From NCBI RefSeq assembly GCF_004342485.1, contig NZ_SMBU01000001.1:248001-312000 (forward strand): DNA of 64,000 nt, read 5' to 3'. The translations under genes and the position numbers were made by a program. The notes beneath the pieces are model-generated. The model saw only the letters and a list, made by a program, of their open reading frames with translations. It was not told the origin of the DNA and did no database searches. This DNA is from Roseateles saccharophilus (GTDB lineage Bacteria; Pseudomonadota; Gammaproteobacteria; Burkholderiales; Burkholderiaceae_C). Within the stretch, counting starts at the first letter, position 1. Every line of letters starts with the position of its first letter. This document shows, one piece after another, positions 1-7,889 of the stretch.

Positions 1-423
1 GCCACGGGCGTCATCCCGCTGGGCATCGCGATGGGCCTGCTGGTCATCTTCATGAATTTCATCAGCAACGCCTGGGTGGCGGCGCCCTTCCTGATGATCC
101 TGGGTGCCATCGGCGGCTACCTCGTCGTGCCGATGAACGCGCTGCTGCAGCACCGTGGCCACAACCTGATGGGTGCGGGCCGCAGCATCGCCGTGCAGAA
201 CTTCAACGAGCAGGCCTGCATCCTCGGCATGGGCGCCTTCTACACGGCCATGACCAAGTTCGGCCTGTCGGTGTTCGGCGCCATCACCATCTTCGGCCTG
301 GTCGTGGCCGCCGCGATGTGGTGGATCCGCGGCTGGCACCAGCGCAATCTCGTCGAGTACAAGGACGAGGTCGAGCATCTTCTCGATGTCGCCCGGACCG
401 ACCACATCCCGCAGGACAGATAG
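1..423 (+). CDS. lplT: Lysophospholipid transporter LplT, C-terminal part (5' end outside window)
   Basis: The open frame is already running at base 1, so only the last 140 codons are present. LplT is an inner-membrane MFS flippase that imports lysophospholipids for re-acylation by the Aas acyltransferase. The visible part holds three hydrophobic membrane segments and the stretch VPMNALLQHRGH followed by GAGRSIAVQNFNE, which I recognise as the LplT-type loop. The tail after the last helix is charged and soluble, as expected for a cytoplasmic C-terminus. It ends convergent to the SGNH hydrolase, with a GC-rich hairpin between the two stops. The family call is solid; the rest of the gene cannot be judged. 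Confidence 0.85.
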   Translation, partial: ATGVIPLGIAMGLLVIFMNFISNAWVAAPFLMILGAIGGYLVVPMNALLQHRGHNLMGAGRSIAVQNFNEQACILGMGAFYTAMTKFGLSVFGAITIFGLVVAAAMWWIRGWHQRNLVEYKDEVEHLLDVARTDHIPQDR

Positions 424-433
424 CCCACTCCCC

Positions 434-448
434 GCCGGCTGCGCCGGC
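434..448. repeat. GC hairpin between convergent genes
   Basis: GCCGGC, a 3-base loop, then GCCGGC form a perfect 6-bp stem between the stops of lplT and the SGNH hydrolase. There is no T-run on either side, so it is not a classical terminator. The same GCCGGC-N3-GCCGGC unit recurs downstream of bufA (38118-38132), suggesting a dispersed hairpin that may serve as a 3' end or mRNA stabiliser. Confidence 0.45.
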
Positions 449-456
449 CGACTCAT

Positions 457-1425
457 TCACGAGGTCGGAGTGCTTGCGCCACGGCCTTTTCGGCCCGAGG
501 TCGGCTGGATCAGGTGCTTGCCCTCCAGCACCATCTCGATGGCCTCGCTCCAGGCGCGGGCGATCTTGAAGCAGCCGCTGTGGTTGAGGTGGATCTCGTT
601 GTGCCAGTCGCCGCTGATGCCGGTCGAGCCCGGCGCGGCCAGGGCCAGCGGCACGGTGGTGGAGTCGAACACGAACAGGCCGGGGAAGGCCTCCTTGTCG
701 GCGGCCATGCTCTTGAGCAGCTGGGCGAGATGGAAGACCATCAGCCGGCTCACCGCCGCCCAGTCGGCCGCCGGCACGCCATAGGTCTTCAGCGCCGGGT
801 AGAGCCAGGGGCCGCTGGCGGCACCCAGGTCGTCGTTGCTCTCGGCGCCGGCCGGGCGCGGCATGGGCACGGCATAGCAGTGCATGAAGACGGGCTTGCC
901 CGTGGACGGCCCCTGGTCGCGCAGGCTCAGCAGGTGCTTGACGTTGGCGCGCAGATAGCCGGCATAGGTGGCCCAGCCGGGCTCGGAGAAGTAGCGCGCG
1001 ACGCCGGCCGAGGGCGGGCCCCATTCGGTCTGGCGGCGCAGCAGGCGCAGCTCCAGCGGGATGGGCGTGCCGTCCCAGTTCTGCGCCGGTGTGCGGGCGG
1101 CGGCGATGAGGTCGTTGCCGCCGACGGAGAGCAGCACGCCGTCCCAGGCCGGGGCCTCGGTGCCGGCCAGCAGCCTGACGAAGTCGGGGCTGGATTGCAG
1201 GTCCACCATGTGCGACAGCGCATTGCCCGTGCCGGCGCAGTTCACGGCGGCGGTGGCGGACTTGAAGACCAGCTCCTGCAGCAGATTGGCGTGGGCGTTG
1301 AGCTTGGCCGTGGCGTTGGAAAACCAGGAGTCCCCCTGGGCCAGCAGCTTCCAGCGAAAACCGCCGAGATCGGGCGGGGTGTTGCCGGCCAGGTCGGCCG
1401 GGGTGAAGCAAGCCAGGTGATCCAT
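457..1425 (-). CDS. SGNH/GDSL-family hydrolase
   Basis: A 322-residue esterase/lipase-type hydrolase. Block I is GDSWFS at residues 31-36 (nucleophile Ser33), block III is GGND at about 102-105 (oxyanion Gly and Asn), and block V is DWHNEIH at about 273-279, supplying the acid/base Asp-His pair. No signal peptide is evident, so it is probably cytosolic; the substrate is unknown. The frame stays open far upstream, but the ATG at 1425 is preferred because the upstream extension has no hydrolase-like sequence and would run into the divergent glutathione peroxidase gene. No strong ribosome site precedes this ATG, so the start is tentative. It is convergent with lplT. Confidence 0.72.
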   Translation of the reverse strand: MDHLACFTPADLAGNTPPDLGGFRWKLLAQGDSWFSNATAKLNAHANLLQELVFKSATAAVNCAGTGNALSHMVDLQSSPDFVRLLAGTEAPAWDGVLLSVGGNDLIAAARTPAQNWDGTPIPLELRLLRRQTEWGPPSAGVARYFSEPGWATYAGYLRANVKHLLSLRDQGPSTGKPVFMHCYAVPMPRPAGAESNDDLGAASGPWLYPALKTYGVPAADWAAVSRLMVFHLAQLLKSMAADKEAFPGLFVFDSTTVPLALAAPGSTGISGDWHNEIHLNHSGCFKIARAWSEAIEMVLEGKHLIQPTSGRKGRGASTPTS

Positions 1426-1581
1426 GAACGTGATGTTGTCCGAAGTAGCTGACCGTGGGGCGCTCCACGGAGGCAGCGCTCGAATTTCGCGCGATTGGAA
1501 GGCCAGCCGCGCGCCGGGCGCCATGCTACAAACCCTGGGAGCGCCCGCGTTAGCATGGCTCAGCTTTTTTAGGGAGGCCCC

Positions 1582-2070
1582 ATGGCCGAGAACGTGTTCG
1601 ACTTCCAGGCCCTCTCCATCCGCGGCGAGCCTGCCGACCTGGCCGCCCAGCGCGGCAAGGTGCTGCTCATCGTGAACACGGCCAGCGAGTGCGGCTTCAC
1701 GCCGCAGTTCAAGGGCCTGGAGAAGCTCTGGGAAGACTATGGCCCCAAGGGCCTGGTGGTCATCGGTTTCCCGAGCAACGAGTTCGGCGGCCAGGACCCG
1801 GGCAGCAACGACCAGATCGCGAGCTTCTGCGAGATGAACTACGGCGTCAGCTTCCCGATGATGGGGAAGATCAAGGTCAACGGCAGCGAGGCCCACCCGC
1901 TGTGGAAGTTCCTGAAGAGCGAGAAGCCGGGTTTCCTGGGCACCGAGGCGATCAAGTGGAACTTCACGAAGTTCCTCGTCGGTCGCGACGGCCAGGTCAT
2001 CAAGCGCTACGCGCCCAACGATGGGCCCGACAAGCTGCGCGCCGACATCGAGGCGGCGCTGGCGGGCTGA
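1582..2070 (+). CDS. Glutathione peroxidase (BtuE/Gpx family)
   Basis: A 162-residue thiol peroxidase that reduces hydrogen and lipid peroxides with thioredoxin or glutathione as donor, in the cytosol. The catalytic tetrad is visible: Cys37 in NTASECGFT, Gln71 in NEFGGQD, and Trp126-Asn127 in KWNFTKFLV. Cysteine replaces the selenocysteine of animal enzymes, as usual in bacteria. Length matches the family (about 160). A clear AGGGAGG ribosome site at 1571-1577 fixes the start. It is divergent from the SGNH hydrolase and convergent with the halogenase operon, so it is probably transcribed alone. Confidence 0.93.
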   Translation: MAENVFDFQALSIRGEPADLAAQRGKVLLIVNTASECGFTPQFKGLEKLWEDYGPKGLVVIGFPSNEFGGQDPGSNDQIASFCEMNYGVSFPMMGKIKVNGSEAHPLWKFLKSEKPGFLGTEAIKWNFTKFLVGRDGQVIKRYAPNDGPDKLRADIEAALAG

Positions 2071-2081
2071 AGGCGGCGTAG

Positions 2082-3638
2082 TCAGCGCGCGGGTTTGTGG
2101 TCTACCGCGCCACGCAGCTTGCGCACGAAGTCGCGCAGCGTGGGCGATTGCTGTGACGCCATCTGGCGCACGCTGCGCACATGCTCCATGGCCTTGAGGC
2201 TGACCTCGGGCGCAATGTGGGCGGCCAGCCCGATGCCGCGGCTGGGCAGGCGATGCATGCCGGCCAGGATGTAGGTCCAGTTCGCCGGGCCGAACAGCGA
2301 CAGGCGCTTGTCCAGATCAGTGGGCGTGGGCAGCTTGGCGTCCCACAGCTGCAGCAGTTCCGCCAGCCGTGGCGGCATGCTGGCCGGGTCGGTGCAGGTG
2401 CGCCAGAACGGCGTGTCCCGGCGCTGTGACAGCGCGTAGTGGGCCACGATGAAGTCGCGCAGCTCCTCGTACACGTCGCCGACGGCACGGTTCAGTCGGT
2501 CGCGGCAGACCGTGCTGTCGCCTGCCGGAGCGATGTGGTCGACGAACAGCTGCAGCACCCACTCGATCAGGTAGATGCCGGTGGACTCCAGCGGCTCGAT
2601 GAAGCCGCCGGCAAGGCCCAGCGCCAGGCAGTTCTGCTCCCAGGCGCGAGCCGCATGGCCCACGCGCATGCGCAGCAGGCGTGGCTCGGCCAGTGCGGTG
2701 CGGCCGGCGTTGTGGCGCTGCAGCGTGGCGACGGCCTCGTCGTCGCTGCAGAAGCGCGACGCATACACATAGCCCGTGCCGCTGCGGCTCTGCAGGTCGA
2801 TCTCCCAGGTCCAGCCGGCGTCCTGGGCGGTGGAGGTCGTGTAGCTGCGCAGCGGCGCGTTCTCGTCGGCATAGGCCACGGGGAAGGCGACCGCACGGTC
2901 GCAGGGCAGCCAGTCGCTGAACGACTCCCAGGGCACATCCAGCGTCTTCTGCAGCAGCAGCGACTGGAAGCCGCTGCAGTCGACGAAGAAGCTGGCCGCG
3001 AAGCGCCGGCCGTCGTCCAGCTCGACGGATTCGATGCCCGCCGGGCCGCGGTGCACCTGGGCGACGTTGCCCTGCACATGCTGCACGCCGCGCTCGATGG
3101 CCGTCTGCTGCAGCAGCGTGGCGAGCTTGACGGCGTCCAGGTGGTAGCCGTAGCTGACCGGTGCCTGGTAGTCCGGCGAGTGCATCAGCTTGGGCGACTG
3201 GTTGCCGTCGTACAGCCGCGTCTGCACGGTGCAGGCCTCGGCCATCGGGGGTTGCAGCATGCCGCGCTGCATCAGGTTCAACCAGTGCACCGTAGCCGGA
3301 TAGCCGTTGAACGGAAGTGGCATGTCGAACGGATGGTCGTAGCTGTCCTCGGCAGCCGTGCCGCCCTTGCGCCAGCCATTGAAGCGGATGCCGTTTTTCA
3401 GCGTCGCGTCGGCAGCCGTGAACAGCGTGCTCTCTGGTAGGCCCAGCGCCTGCATCGTCGCGCGCAGTGTCGGCACGGTGGCCTCGCCGACGCCGATGGT
3501 GCCGATCTGCGGCGACTCGATCAGCGTGATGGGAAGTGGCGTGGGGCGGGTCGCGCTCAGTGTGCGCTGCAGGAAGGCTGCGGCCAGCCAGCCGGCAGTG
3601 CCGCCGCCCACGATGACGATGGATTGGATGTCGGACAA
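2082..3638 (-). CDS. Flavin-dependent tryptophan-halogenase-like protein
   Basis: A 518-residue member of the flavin-dependent tryptophan halogenase family; these use FADH2, O2 and halide to make hypohalous acid that is passed to a catalytic lysine. Seen here: FAD motif GGGTAG at 11-16, GVGEATVPT at about 49-57, the catalytic lysine Lys81 in ATLKNGIRF, and EPLESTGIYL around 349-357 (equivalent to the Glu-Ser pair of PrnA). The motif usually written WxWxIP reads WTWEID (276-281), so the proline is replaced. There is no signal peptide, so it is cytosolic. It is the last gene of an operon with DUF6445 and PEP-CTERM genes, with no NRPS, PKS or tryptophan pathway nearby. Substrate unknown; a protein or small aromatic is possible. 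Confidence 0.85.
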   Translation of the reverse strand: MSDIQSIVIVGGGTAGWLAAAFLQRTLSATRPTPLPITLIESPQIGTIGVGEATVPTLRATMQALGLPESTLFTAADATLKNGIRFNGWRKGGTAAEDSYDHPFDMPLPFNGYPATVHWLNLMQRGMLQPPMAEACTVQTRLYDGNQSPKLMHSPDYQAPVSYGYHLDAVKLATLLQQTAIERGVQHVQGNVAQVHRGPAGIESVELDDGRRFAASFFVDCSGFQSLLLQKTLDVPWESFSDWLPCDRAVAFPVAYADENAPLRSYTTSTAQDAGWTWEIDLQSRSGTGYVYASRFCSDDEAVATLQRHNAGRTALAEPRLLRMRVGHAARAWEQNCLALGLAGGFIEPLESTGIYLIEWVLQLFVDHIAPAGDSTVCRDRLNRAVGDVYEELRDFIVAHYALSQRRDTPFWRTCTDPASMPPRLAELLQLWDAKLPTPTDLDKRLSLFGPANWTYILAGMHRLPSRGIGLAAHIAPEVSLKAMEHVRSVRQMASQQSPTLRDFVRKLRGAVDHKPAR

Positions 3639-3669
3639 GGAAATCTCCGGCGCCGCCGGCGGCGGACGG

Positions 3670-4365
3670 TCAGTTCAGCGCGCTGAGGAACAGGCGTTGC
3701 GTCAACCTGGCGCTCGCCAGCGTCTGCGACGCCGGCACGTCGCGCATGTCGATGGAATGGAAGGCGTTGCCGGGGTACATGACCATACGGTTGAAGCGCC
3801 CCGTCACGGCATGCAACTTGACCCAGACCGTGCCGTCTTCCACGGCATAGGTGTCGGGCTGCGTGCTCTGGCCCTGCTGGTGAAGCCACGCGTCGTAGCG
3901 CTCGATCTCGTCGGCGTTGCGCAGCATGGCCAGGCCCAGCGGCCGATGCTCGAAGAAGGCCGTGCCGACATCCAGTTCGGGGGACAGGTAGACCACGCCT
4001 GCCAGCGGCAGCCCGTCAACGTGCGGATGCTTCTGCTTGGCGAGCATCTGCCGGGCCGGCGTCGTAACGATGGAGAAGTCCGAGAACAGCGCCTCGGCAC
4101 GTACCTGGGCGTGGCCGAGCTGGCGCAGCAGCGTGGCCACGCGCTCGAACAGGGGTTGGATCAGTGCACTGTCGATGCGGGCGTGCAAGCCTGGGTAGTA
4201 GGCCAGCGAGGAGTCGTAGTTGCCGCCGAGCGCCAGCGCCCGCACGGCATGCGGGTCGGCATAGAAGTCGTCGATGACAAGCACCGGGCAGCCGGCGCCC
4301 ACCTGTTCGATGTGGACCGACGCCGCCGTGTTCAGCGCGAATGGGTCGGCGGCGGGGCTGGTCAT
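3670..4365 (-). CDS. DUF6445-family, 2OG-Fe(II)-oxygenase-like protein
   Basis: A 231-residue protein of the DUF6445 type, a family commonly found beside tryptophan-halogenase-like genes. A possible non-haem iron triad can be read: His115-x-Asp117 in HPHVDG and His203 in YPGNAFHS, followed by arginines (220/224) where a 2-oxoglutarate-binding Arg would lie. This makes an iron/2-oxoglutarate oxygenase fold plausible, but activity is inferred. No signal peptide. Its ATG overlaps the stop of the upstream PEP-CTERM gene (ATGA at 4362-4365), so the two are translationally coupled; the halogenase starts 31 bases after its stop. Confidence 0.6.
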   Translation of the reverse strand: MTSPAADPFALNTAASVHIEQVGAGCPVLVIDDFYADPHAVRALALGGNYDSSLAYYPGLHARIDSALIQPLFERVATLLRQLGHAQVRAEALFSDFSIVTTPARQMLAKQKHPHVDGLPLAGVVYLSPELDVGTAFFEHRPLGLAMLRNADEIERYDAWLHQQGQSTQPDTYAVEDGTVWVKLHAVTGRFNRMVMYPGNAFHSIDMRDVPASQTLASARLTQRLFLSALN

Positions 4366-5231
4366 TCCTGCCTACGGCGGCGGCGTGCGGCGGCAAGGCC
4401 CAGGGCGGCCGTGGCGGTCAGCGCCAGCGTGGCCGGCTCCGGCAGGCGGCCCGAAGGCGTGTCGTCGACCTGCAGCGTCAGCACGGCCTGATCCAGGCGG
4501 AACTGGCCAGTCTGCGCGAAGACGCTGGCGTCCAGCGTGCCGGCGGTGGCAAAGCTTGCCAGCGCGAGGCTGTCCAGCGTCATGTCCACGCTGAGCGCGC
4601 CGGAGACGGAGTGATAGACGTTGCGGGACTGGTCGTAATAGGTGTCGGTGCCGTACATGCCGTTGCCCGACTGGCCGGCGAAGACCTGCGGGCCGTAAGC
4701 GGTGGCCGAGTTGCTGACAGAGGAGTCGCTGCCCGTCTGCGTCGTGTTGCCGGCATGCACGCTCATCGTGTCGACGGTGTTGTCGCTGTAGAGCACGTTG
4801 TCGCTGCGTAGGAAGGTGCGGTTGGTGCCCTGCACCGGGTAGTAATAAGCGGGCACGTAGTAGCCGCCGCTGCAGCCGCCGGACCACCAGCTGTAGGACG
4901 TGCAGACGAAGTAGCCGCCGCCGCCGTACTGGTAGAAGGCCGTGAAGTTGGTCTGGGACTCCAGCATGTAGCTGCCGTATTGCGTCACGCCGCTGCCATA
5001 GGAGGCATCGGACACGCCGTACACCTGCAGCGAGCCCGACAGCACCTGCTGGGATTCGAGGTTCTGGCCACTGAGCGTCGAGCCGAGATCGAAGTGCAGC
5101 CCCGTACCGCCCCCGTTGAGCAACTGGCCCAGATTCAGCGTCTGCGACACCGTGACCGGCGCGGCGGAAACCCCGGCGGCGGCACCTGCGGCGACCAGGG
5201 CGCCGGCCAGTTTCGTGATGTCCATTCCCAC
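4362..5231 (-). CDS. PEP-CTERM sorting-domain protein, Tyr/Gly/Cys-rich
   Basis: A 289-residue exported protein. The N-terminus has a Sec-type signal (ALVAAGAAAGVSAAP), and the C-terminus carries a PEP-CTERM tail: PEP at about 264-266, a hydrophobic helix, then a run of five arginines. Such tails are cleaved by exosortase (EpsH/XrtA) for surface or exopolysaccharide-linked display. The middle is rich in Tyr, Gly, Ser and Thr, with a segment around 110-135 unusually dense in Tyr and Trp and holding both of its cysteines. A GTG start at 5231 lies 5 bases after GAGGAG; an in-frame ATG six bases on is the alternative. It is the first gene of the halogenase operon. No exosortase is in the window. 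Function unknown. Confidence 0.8.
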   Translation of the reverse strand: MGMDITKLAGALVAAGAAAGVSAAPVTVSQTLNLGQLLNGGGTGLHFDLGSTLSGQNLESQQVLSGSLQVYGVSDASYGSGVTQYGSYMLESQTNFTAFYQYGGGGYFVCTSYSWWSGGCSGGYYVPAYYYPVQGTNRTFLRSDNVLYSDNTVDTMSVHAGNTTQTGSDSSVSNSATAYGPQVFAGQSGNGMYGTDTYYDQSRNVYHSVSGALSVDMTLDSLALASFATAGTLDASVFAQTGQFRLDQAVLTLQVDDTPSGRLPEPATLALTATAALGLAAARRRRRQE

Positions 5232-5361
5232 GGCAACTCCTCGTTTTGTAGTGGAGTTGATGTTAGGGGGTTGACTTTTCGATGGGAATCGCCAGGTCGC
5301 GGGGTAGGTCCCTCAGACGCGGGGGTGAGGAAGGGCGGTGCGGATTCTTACCGGTTTGGCC

Positions 5362-6573
5362 CTAGACGGTTTCGATGTCCGCCAGCGCCGCGCCGTTGTT
5401 CAGGTCCAGGTAGTTGGCGAGGTTGCCGGGCCGGTAGGGGCGGGCGGCTTCGCCGGGGTCGTGCACGACGGCGGCCTGGCGCCAGCGATCGATGATGGAC
5501 TGGTGCAGCCGCAGGCCGGCGGGCATCTGGCCGGGTGCGACCCGGGCCGCGATGCCCAGCGCCTTCCACGGCAGGTGCTGCCAGGGGGCGTGGGCCCAGG
5601 CGCCGGCTTCGGGCTGGGGCGGCGTGGGCAGCGGGTCGACGAAGCGCAGGCCCCGGGCCGCGACGCCGGCCTGCATCCAGGCCAGGGCCGCGTCCGACAG
5701 GCCGGACTCCTCGGCCGTGTTCGGGTAGCCGCCGCCCACGTCGGCATGGGCGCCGGGGAAGAGCACCTGCGTGATGCAAGCATCGGCTGTCCACAGGCAG
5801 GGCGTGAAGTTCTGGCGCTGCTCGTCGGCCGCCACCGCGTGCAGGCCGCGCTCGACGGCCGGGCTGAGCCGCGTGTCGGCGAACTGCAGCGCGTCCACGA
5901 GGCCGCCGTCGGTGCCGATCTGCGGGATGCCCAGCGACCCCACGGTGTCCCAGACGGCCACCGTCGCGACGGTGATGCCCGTGCGCCGCGGCGGGCTGGC
6001 CGGGCCGGCGCTGAAGAAGCCGGGCAGCGAGGTGAGCAGGTCCTCGAGCCGGCCGAGCAGGGTCGGGTCGCCGCCCAGGGCGCCGCGCCGGTAGTCGCTC
6101 CATGCCGCCGCGCCGAGGCGGTAGGCGTTGGTCTTGTCGTCCAGGTCGCTGTGCGCCGGGTCCAGCAGGCCCTGTGACGCGATCAGCCCGGCCAGCGCCC
6201 GCGCCGTGTAGGCGCCGCGGCTGAAGCCGAGCAGGTGGATGCGGTCGCCGGCCTCGTAGTGGCGCGACACGAAGGTGTAGCCGCGGATAACGCGCGCGAT
6301 CAGCCCGGCGCCCAGCGTGCCGCCCAGCATCTTGACGAGCAGGTTGTTCGAGTCGCCGACGCCGTGCAGGTATTTGGCCGCCTGCAGCGTGGCGCCGGCG
6401 CCATCGACGAGGAAGCGCTCCTGCTCGTCGGCCAGCGCGATCGTGTCCAGAGAATCGACGCCGGCCAGGTTGTGGAAGAGCTTGAGCACATTGGTCGGCG
6501 GCCCCGGCTCCTCCTCGTCGCTGCCGCTGCCGTTCCAGGTGCCGTCGGCACAGAAGACGATCTGCTTGCCCAT
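5362..6573 (-). CDS. DUF2235 (Tle1-like) alpha/beta hydrolase
   Basis: A 403-residue DUF2235 protein. The N-terminal CADGTWN (8-14) and the nucleophile elbow GFSRGAYTAR (Ser118) are the hallmarks of this family, which includes type VI secretion phospholipase effectors (Tle1) and uncharacterised hydrolases. A HADVGGGY segment later in the protein is also typical. There is no signal peptide, no PAAR/VgrG/Hcp gene and no obvious immunity gene adjacent, so a secreted-effector role is not supported by context. It stands alone between the PEP-CTERM operon and a divergent DUF2332 gene. Confidence 0.75.
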   Translation of the reverse strand: MGKQIVFCADGTWNGSGSDEEEPGPPTNVLKLFHNLAGVDSLDTIALADEQERFLVDGAGATLQAAKYLHGVGDSNNLLVKMLGGTLGAGLIARVIRGYTFVSRHYEAGDRIHLLGFSRGAYTARALAGLIASQGLLDPAHSDLDDKTNAYRLGAAAWSDYRRGALGGDPTLLGRLEDLLTSLPGFFSAGPASPPRRTGITVATVAVWDTVGSLGIPQIGTDGGLVDALQFADTRLSPAVERGLHAVAADEQRQNFTPCLWTADACITQVLFPGAHADVGGGYPNTAEESGLSDAALAWMQAGVAARGLRFVDPLPTPPQPEAGAWAHAPWQHLPWKALGIAARVAPGQMPAGLRLHQSIIDRWRQAAVVHDPGEAARPYRPGNLANYLDLNNGAALADIETV

Positions 6574-6712
6574 GGGGTCCTCCCAAGCGTTGAAGCCCGT
6601 CTTTTAGACCGGAGCGGGCGTTTCAGCCATCCCCTGCGGCGTGCTGCCACCAGCGCCCGCGGCCCAGGCGCAGTCGTGCAATGCCGGCGGCGGGCCTGCC
6701 TATGCTGGCGGC

Positions 6713-7825
6713 ATGGATCACCCCGAAGAACTCGCCGAACTGCTACGCCGCTTCGGCCGCGAGGAATGCGCGCAGGAGCCGCTCTACGCCGCGCTCTGCG
6801 AACTGGCCGCCGAGGACGCCCGGCTGTGCGCGCTGCTGGCCGAGGCGCCGCCCGAGCAGCGCAAGGTCAACCTGCTGCTGGCCGCGCTGCACGAGCGCGT
6901 GCTGGCCGGTGCCGCGACCGAGCTGGCGGCCTACTACCCGAGCGCCGGCGGCGGGCGGGCCGTGGACAGCGGCCTGGCCGCCGCGCTGGCGGCCTGCGTC
7001 GAGCGCGAATGGCCGGCCCTCGTGCAGCATTTGCGCCATGGCGCGACGCAGACCAACGAGGTCGCCCGTGGCGCGGCGATCTGGCCGGCCCTGGGCGCCG
7101 CGGCCGCCGCCACCGGCGCCCGCCATCTCGCGCTGCTGGACTTCGGCTGCAGCGCGGGCCTGAACCTGGGCGTCGACCGGTACGCGCTGCGCTACCGCGG
7201 CGACGACGGCGGCTGGCATGCCCGCGGCGCGGCGCGCGACGGGCGCGCGGCCGAAATCGAATCGCTGTGGCTGGGCGGCGCGCCGCTGCCGCCGCTTGAT
7301 GCCGGCTGGCGCCTGGCGCTGCGCCACGGTCTGGACCCGGCGCCCGTCGACGTCAACGACCCCGCGCGCCTGCGCTGGCTGCAGGCCTGCCTGTGGCCGC
7401 ACGACGCGCGCCGCCGCGAGCGCCTGGCCCGCGCGGCGGCGCAGCTGCAGGCGCTGCCGCACCGGCTGGCCCGGGCCGACGACTGCGTCGCGGCCATCGA
7501 GCCCTGGCTGCTCGGCCTGCCGGCCGGCGTGCAGCCCGTGCTGCTGACGAGCTGGGTGCTGTACTACCTGAGCCCGGCCGACCTCGCGCGGCTGCGCGTG
7601 ACGGTGGACCGCCTCGCGCTGGGCCACGGCCTGGCCTGGATCTGCGGCGAATTGCCGGCACTGAGCGCACGGTGCGGCGCCGCGCCGCCGCTGCCCGCCA
7701 TGCCCGCCGGCGAGGTCGCGGCGTCGGCCACGCTGTGGACGCTGCGCCATGCGCGGGCCGGTCGCATCGCGGAGCGGCACCTGGGCTGGAGCCACCCGCA
7801 CGGGCGCTGGGTCGCCTGGCTGTAG
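6713..7825 (+). CDS. DUF2332-family protein
   Basis: A 370-residue cytosolic protein of the DUF2332 type, a conserved family without a firmly assigned reaction. Features that fit: the N-terminal helical region with ALCELAAED and PEQRKVNLLLAALH, the central Gly-rich segment LLDFGCSAGLNLGVDRY (a nucleotide- or SAM-binding-like loop), and LTSWVLYYLSP near the C-terminus. The Gly-rich loop resembles motif I of methyltransferases, so SAM binding is a reasonable guess only. The ATG at 6713 gives the N-terminus seen in relatives; longer in-frame starts add a low-complexity leader. It precedes the aminotransferase gene by 64 bases. Confidence 0.62.
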   Translation: MDHPEELAELLRRFGREECAQEPLYAALCELAAEDARLCALLAEAPPEQRKVNLLLAALHERVLAGAATELAAYYPSAGGGRAVDSGLAAALAACVEREWPALVQHLRHGATQTNEVARGAAIWPALGAAAAATGARHLALLDFGCSAGLNLGVDRYALRYRGDDGGWHARGAARDGRAAEIESLWLGGAPLPPLDAGWRLALRHGLDPAPVDVNDPARLRWLQACLWPHDARRRERLARAAAQLQALPHRLARADDCVAAIEPWLLGLPAGVQPVLLTSWVLYYLSPADLARLRVTVDRLALGHGLAWICGELPALSARCGAAPPLPAMPAGEVAASATLWTLRHARAGRIAERHLGWSHPHGRWVAWL

Positions 7826-7889
7826 AGGCCGCTATGGGGGTATTTGCGGCCGCTCGGATAATCTCGGCTTCCCAACGGAGTCGAGCCCC

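Noticed and set aside
3651-3664. 14-bp palindrome CGCCGCCGGCGGCG between the DUF6445 and halogenase genes as an operator or terminator
   Set aside because: Simple GC-triplet palindromes are expected by chance at this G+C, and no T-run follows; it is inside an operon.
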